DNA of 7,941 nt from Dysgonamonadaceae bacterium. GTDB taxonomy: Bacteria; Bacteroidota; Bacteroidia; Bacteroidales; Azobacteroidaceae. Shown here piece after piece: positions 6,459 to 7,941 of this stretch (positions are counted from its first letter, which is position 1; every line of letters begins with the position of its first letter). The position numbers were made by a program, and so were the translations under genes. The DNA lies in the NCBI GenBank assembly GCA_031276105.1, contig JAISNS010000291.1, positions 1 through 7,941 of the forward strand, given 5' to 3'. A model generated the notes under the pieces. It saw nothing but the letters and a program-made list of their open reading frames with translations, was not told the origin of the DNA and did no database searches.

Positions 6459-7751
6459 ATGAATTTCGTAGAAGAACTGAGATGGAGGGGCATGATTCAT
6501 GATATGATGCCCGGAACAGAAGAACAACTTCAAAAAGAGATGACGTCGGCTTATGTCGGCATCGACCCGACAGCCGATTCGTTACACATCGGTCATTTAG
6601 TGAGCGTGATGATGTTGAAACATTTCCAGCGCGCCGGCCATCGCCCGATTGCCCTGATTGGTGGCGCGACCGGAATGATTGGCGACCCATCTATGAAATC
6701 GCAGGAGCGTAATTTGTTGGATGAAGCAACTTTACGGAAAAATCAGGAAGGACTCAAAGCCCAATTGTCCAAGTTTCTTGATTTCGATTCGGGCAAAGCG
6801 AATGCAGCAGTATTGGTCAACAATTATGATTGGATGAAGGACTATACGTTCCTTCATTTTATCCGTGATATTGGGAAACATATCACCGTAAATTACATGA
6901 TGTCAAAAGATTCGGTAAAAAAACGTTTAGGCGCCGAAGCGAGCGCAGGAATGTCTTTTACCGAATTTTCGTACCAACTGCTTCAAGGCTATGACTATCT
7001 TTTTTTATTCGAACAATACGGTTGCCGGCTGCAAATGGGCGGTTCCGACCAGTGGGGCAACATTACTACCGGCACGGAGTTGATTCGTAAAAAAGTCAAC
7101 GGAGAAGCTTTCGCCTTGACTTGTCCGCTGATTACGAAAGCCGATGGAGGCAAGTTCGGCAAAACCGAATCGGGCAACGTATGGTTGGATCGCCGTTACA
7201 CCAGTCCTTACAAATTTTATCAGTTTTGGCTGAATGTCAGCGACATCGACGCCGAAAAATACATCAAAATATTCACGGCTTTAGACCGGAAAGAAATAGA
7301 GGCGTTGATTGGCGAACAGCAGGCCGCCCCTCACCTACGTCCCTTGCAAAAGCGGTTGGCAAAAGAAGTTACCATTTTGGTTCATTCACAGGAAGATTAC
7401 GACTTTGCTGTTGAAGCGTCGCAAATTCTCTTTGGAAATTCCACGTCCGAATCTTTGAAAAAGTTAGACGAAGTCACACTATTAGATGTTTTTGCAGGCG
7501 TTCCGCAGTACGAAATATCCAAAAAAGAATTGGCTGAAGGAATCAAAGCCGTTGATTTATTGGCGGAAAAGACTTCGATTTTCCCGTCGAAAGGAGAAAT
7601 GCGGAAAATGGCGCAGAGCGGAGGTATAAGTATCAACAAAGAAAAGTTACCAAATTTTGATACCTTGATTGACAATTCTTATTTGCTTGGCAACAAATAC
7701 ATTTTGGCCCAAAAAGGCAAGAAAAATTATTTTTTATTAGTTGGCCGGTAA
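6459..7751 (+). CDS. tyrS: Tyrosyl-tRNA synthetase
   Basis: A 430-residue class Ic synthetase that activates tyrosine with ATP and charges tRNA-Tyr in the cytosol. [15 protein letters not shown] at 32-46 carries the HIGH signature (43-46). GGSDQWGN at 194-201 and the tyrosine-pocket segment [12 protein letters not shown] (172-183) follow. KFGKTESG at 232-239 is the bacterial TyrRS form of the KMSKS loop. The C-terminal 360-425 region, with [17 protein letters not shown], is an S4-type RNA-binding domain that grips the long variable arm of tRNA-Tyr. Length is normal. It starts 67 bases after yidD; TATATTTT at 6438-6445 is a poor -7 box, so read-through from yidD or an unrecognised promoter must supply transcripts. 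No T-box leader or terminator was seen in the gap. Confidence 0.98.
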   Translation: MNFVEELRWRGMIHDMMPGTEEQLQKEMTSAYVGIDPTADSLHIGHLVSVMMLKHFQRAGHRPIALIGGATGMIGDPSMKSQERNLLDEATLRKNQEGLKAQLSKFLDFDSGKANAAVLVNNYDWMKDYTFLHFIRDIGKHITVNYMMSKDSVKKRLGAEASAGMSFTEFSYQLLQGYDYLFLFEQYGCRLQMGGSDQWGNITTGTELIRKKVNGEAFALTCPLITKADGGKFGKTESGNVWLDRRYTSPYKFYQFWLNVSDIDAEKYIKIFTALDRKEIEALIGEQQAAPHLRPLQKRLAKEVTILVHSQEDYDFAVEASQILFGNSTSESLKKLDEVTLLDVFAGVPQYEISKKELAEGIKAVDLLAEKTSIFPSKGEMRKMAQSGGISINKEKLPNFDTLIDNSYLLGNKYILAQKGKKNYFLLVGR

Positions 7752-7768
7752 AAATTTAGCTTCAAAAG

Positions 7769-7799
7769 TTTGCAGAATCAATAAAAAACCGTACCTTTG
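7769..7799 (+). promoter_or_regulatory. tRNA-Gln promoter (Bacteroidota consensus)
   Basis: TTTG at 7769-7772, a 19-base spacer and TACCTTTG at 7792-7799 make an exact match to the Bacteroidota primary-sigma promoter TTTG-N19-TAnnTTTG. The expected start is near 7806, giving a 5' leader of about 20 bases ahead of the tRNA for RNase P to remove. This is the strongest promoter in the window and supports the phylum assignment. Confidence 0.85.
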
Positions 7800-7826
7800 T
7801 TGCGCTTTTTAGAAAAATGAATAGAT

Positions 7827-7897
7827 TGTCCCATGGTGTAGTGGTAGCACATCTGATTTTGGTTCAGCCAGCCTAAGTTCGAGTCTTGGTGGGACAA
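7827..7897 (+). tRNA. tRNA-Gln (anticodon TTG)
   Basis: A full cloverleaf can be folded over 71 bases. The acceptor stem TGTCCCA/TGGGACA has seven pairs. The D stem is GTGT/GCAC (one G-T) with a short loop. The anticodon stem encloses TTTTGGT with anticodon TTG at 7859-7861, reading CAA and, through a modified U34, CAG. The variable loop has four bases. The T stem CTAAG/CTTGG encloses TTCGAGT. The discriminator is A and no CCA is encoded, so it must be added enzymatically. The first anticodon-stem pair (T7852 with C7868) is a mismatch; the other four pair normally. Confidence 0.96.
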
Positions 7898-7905
7898 CTT
7901 TATGC

Positions 7906-7940
7906 AACGCTAATAATCTAAGAATAAGATTGTTAGCGTT
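7906..7940 (+). terminator. Terminator hairpin after tRNA-Gln
   Basis: AACGCTAATAATCT (7906-7919) pairs with AGATTGTTAGCGTT (7927-7940) over 14 positions with one G-T wobble and a 7-base loop. It starts nine bases after the tRNA. The T-run that would complete a rho-independent terminator begins at the last bases (GTTT) and is cut by the window end. Confidence 0.7.
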
Positions 7941-7941
7941 T

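Noticed and set aside
7817..7876. Short ORF ATG...TAA crossing the tRNA-Gln gene
   Set aside because: It lies almost wholly within the tRNA and its 5' leader; the cloverleaf explains the sequence.

Overview
The window reads as a chromosomal segment of a Bacteroidota genome, most likely order Bacteroidales. Three things support this. The gene order DUF4271 membrane protein - hemD - rnpA - yidD is a Bacteroidota arrangement. Several upstream regions carry the Bacteroidota sigma-A type -7 element TAnnTTTG, in the best case with TTTG exactly 19 bases upstream. There are no convincing Shine-Dalgarno sequences ahead of the genes. Genus cannot be fixed from the sequence alone.

Left part (1-394): non-coding or uncertain DNA dominated by simple repeats. 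Eight degenerate copies of a 7-base unit (consensus TTGTACC, 11-70) abut a 53-base TG tract (74-126). A good Bacteroidota-type promoter (230-261) points left into these repeats, and another (332-362) points right. The right-facing promoter drives a PD-(D/E)XK nuclease/Rpn-family 'transposase' gene (395-1324) with three in-frame 24-base repeats near its 3' end. This is the accessory part of the window.

Middle (1325-3667): the leftward groES-groEL chaperonin operon, which meets the Rpn-family gene tail to tail at a shared hairpin terminator (1352-1379). Upstream of groES is a 349-base divergent intergenic region. It has no CIRCE operator, but it contains an AATATT inverted repeat, several TGACAA words and a near-perfect 22-bp hairpin.

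Right part (3668-6391): a compact rightward cluster. It encodes a LOG-family nucleotide phosphoribohydrolase, a six-segment DUF4271 membrane protein, uroporphyrinogen-III synthase (hemD), the RNase P protein subunit (rnpA) and the membrane-insertion factor YidD. Spacing is 30, 15 and 7 bases, then a 4-base overlap. An internal promoter-like box at 4916-4923 may give hemD-rnpA-yidD its own transcript. Tyrosyl-tRNA synthetase (tyrS, 6459-7751) follows, then a tRNA-Gln(TTG) gene (7827-7897) with a textbook Bacteroidota promoter and a terminator hairpin at the window edge.

Most of the window is conserved housekeeping DNA. The least ordinary element is the repeat-rich left end, where the TG tract lies inside a small reading frame downstream of a leftward promoter. 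That layout resembles a phase-variable (contingency) locus, but its gene, if real, runs off the window and is not demonstrated here.
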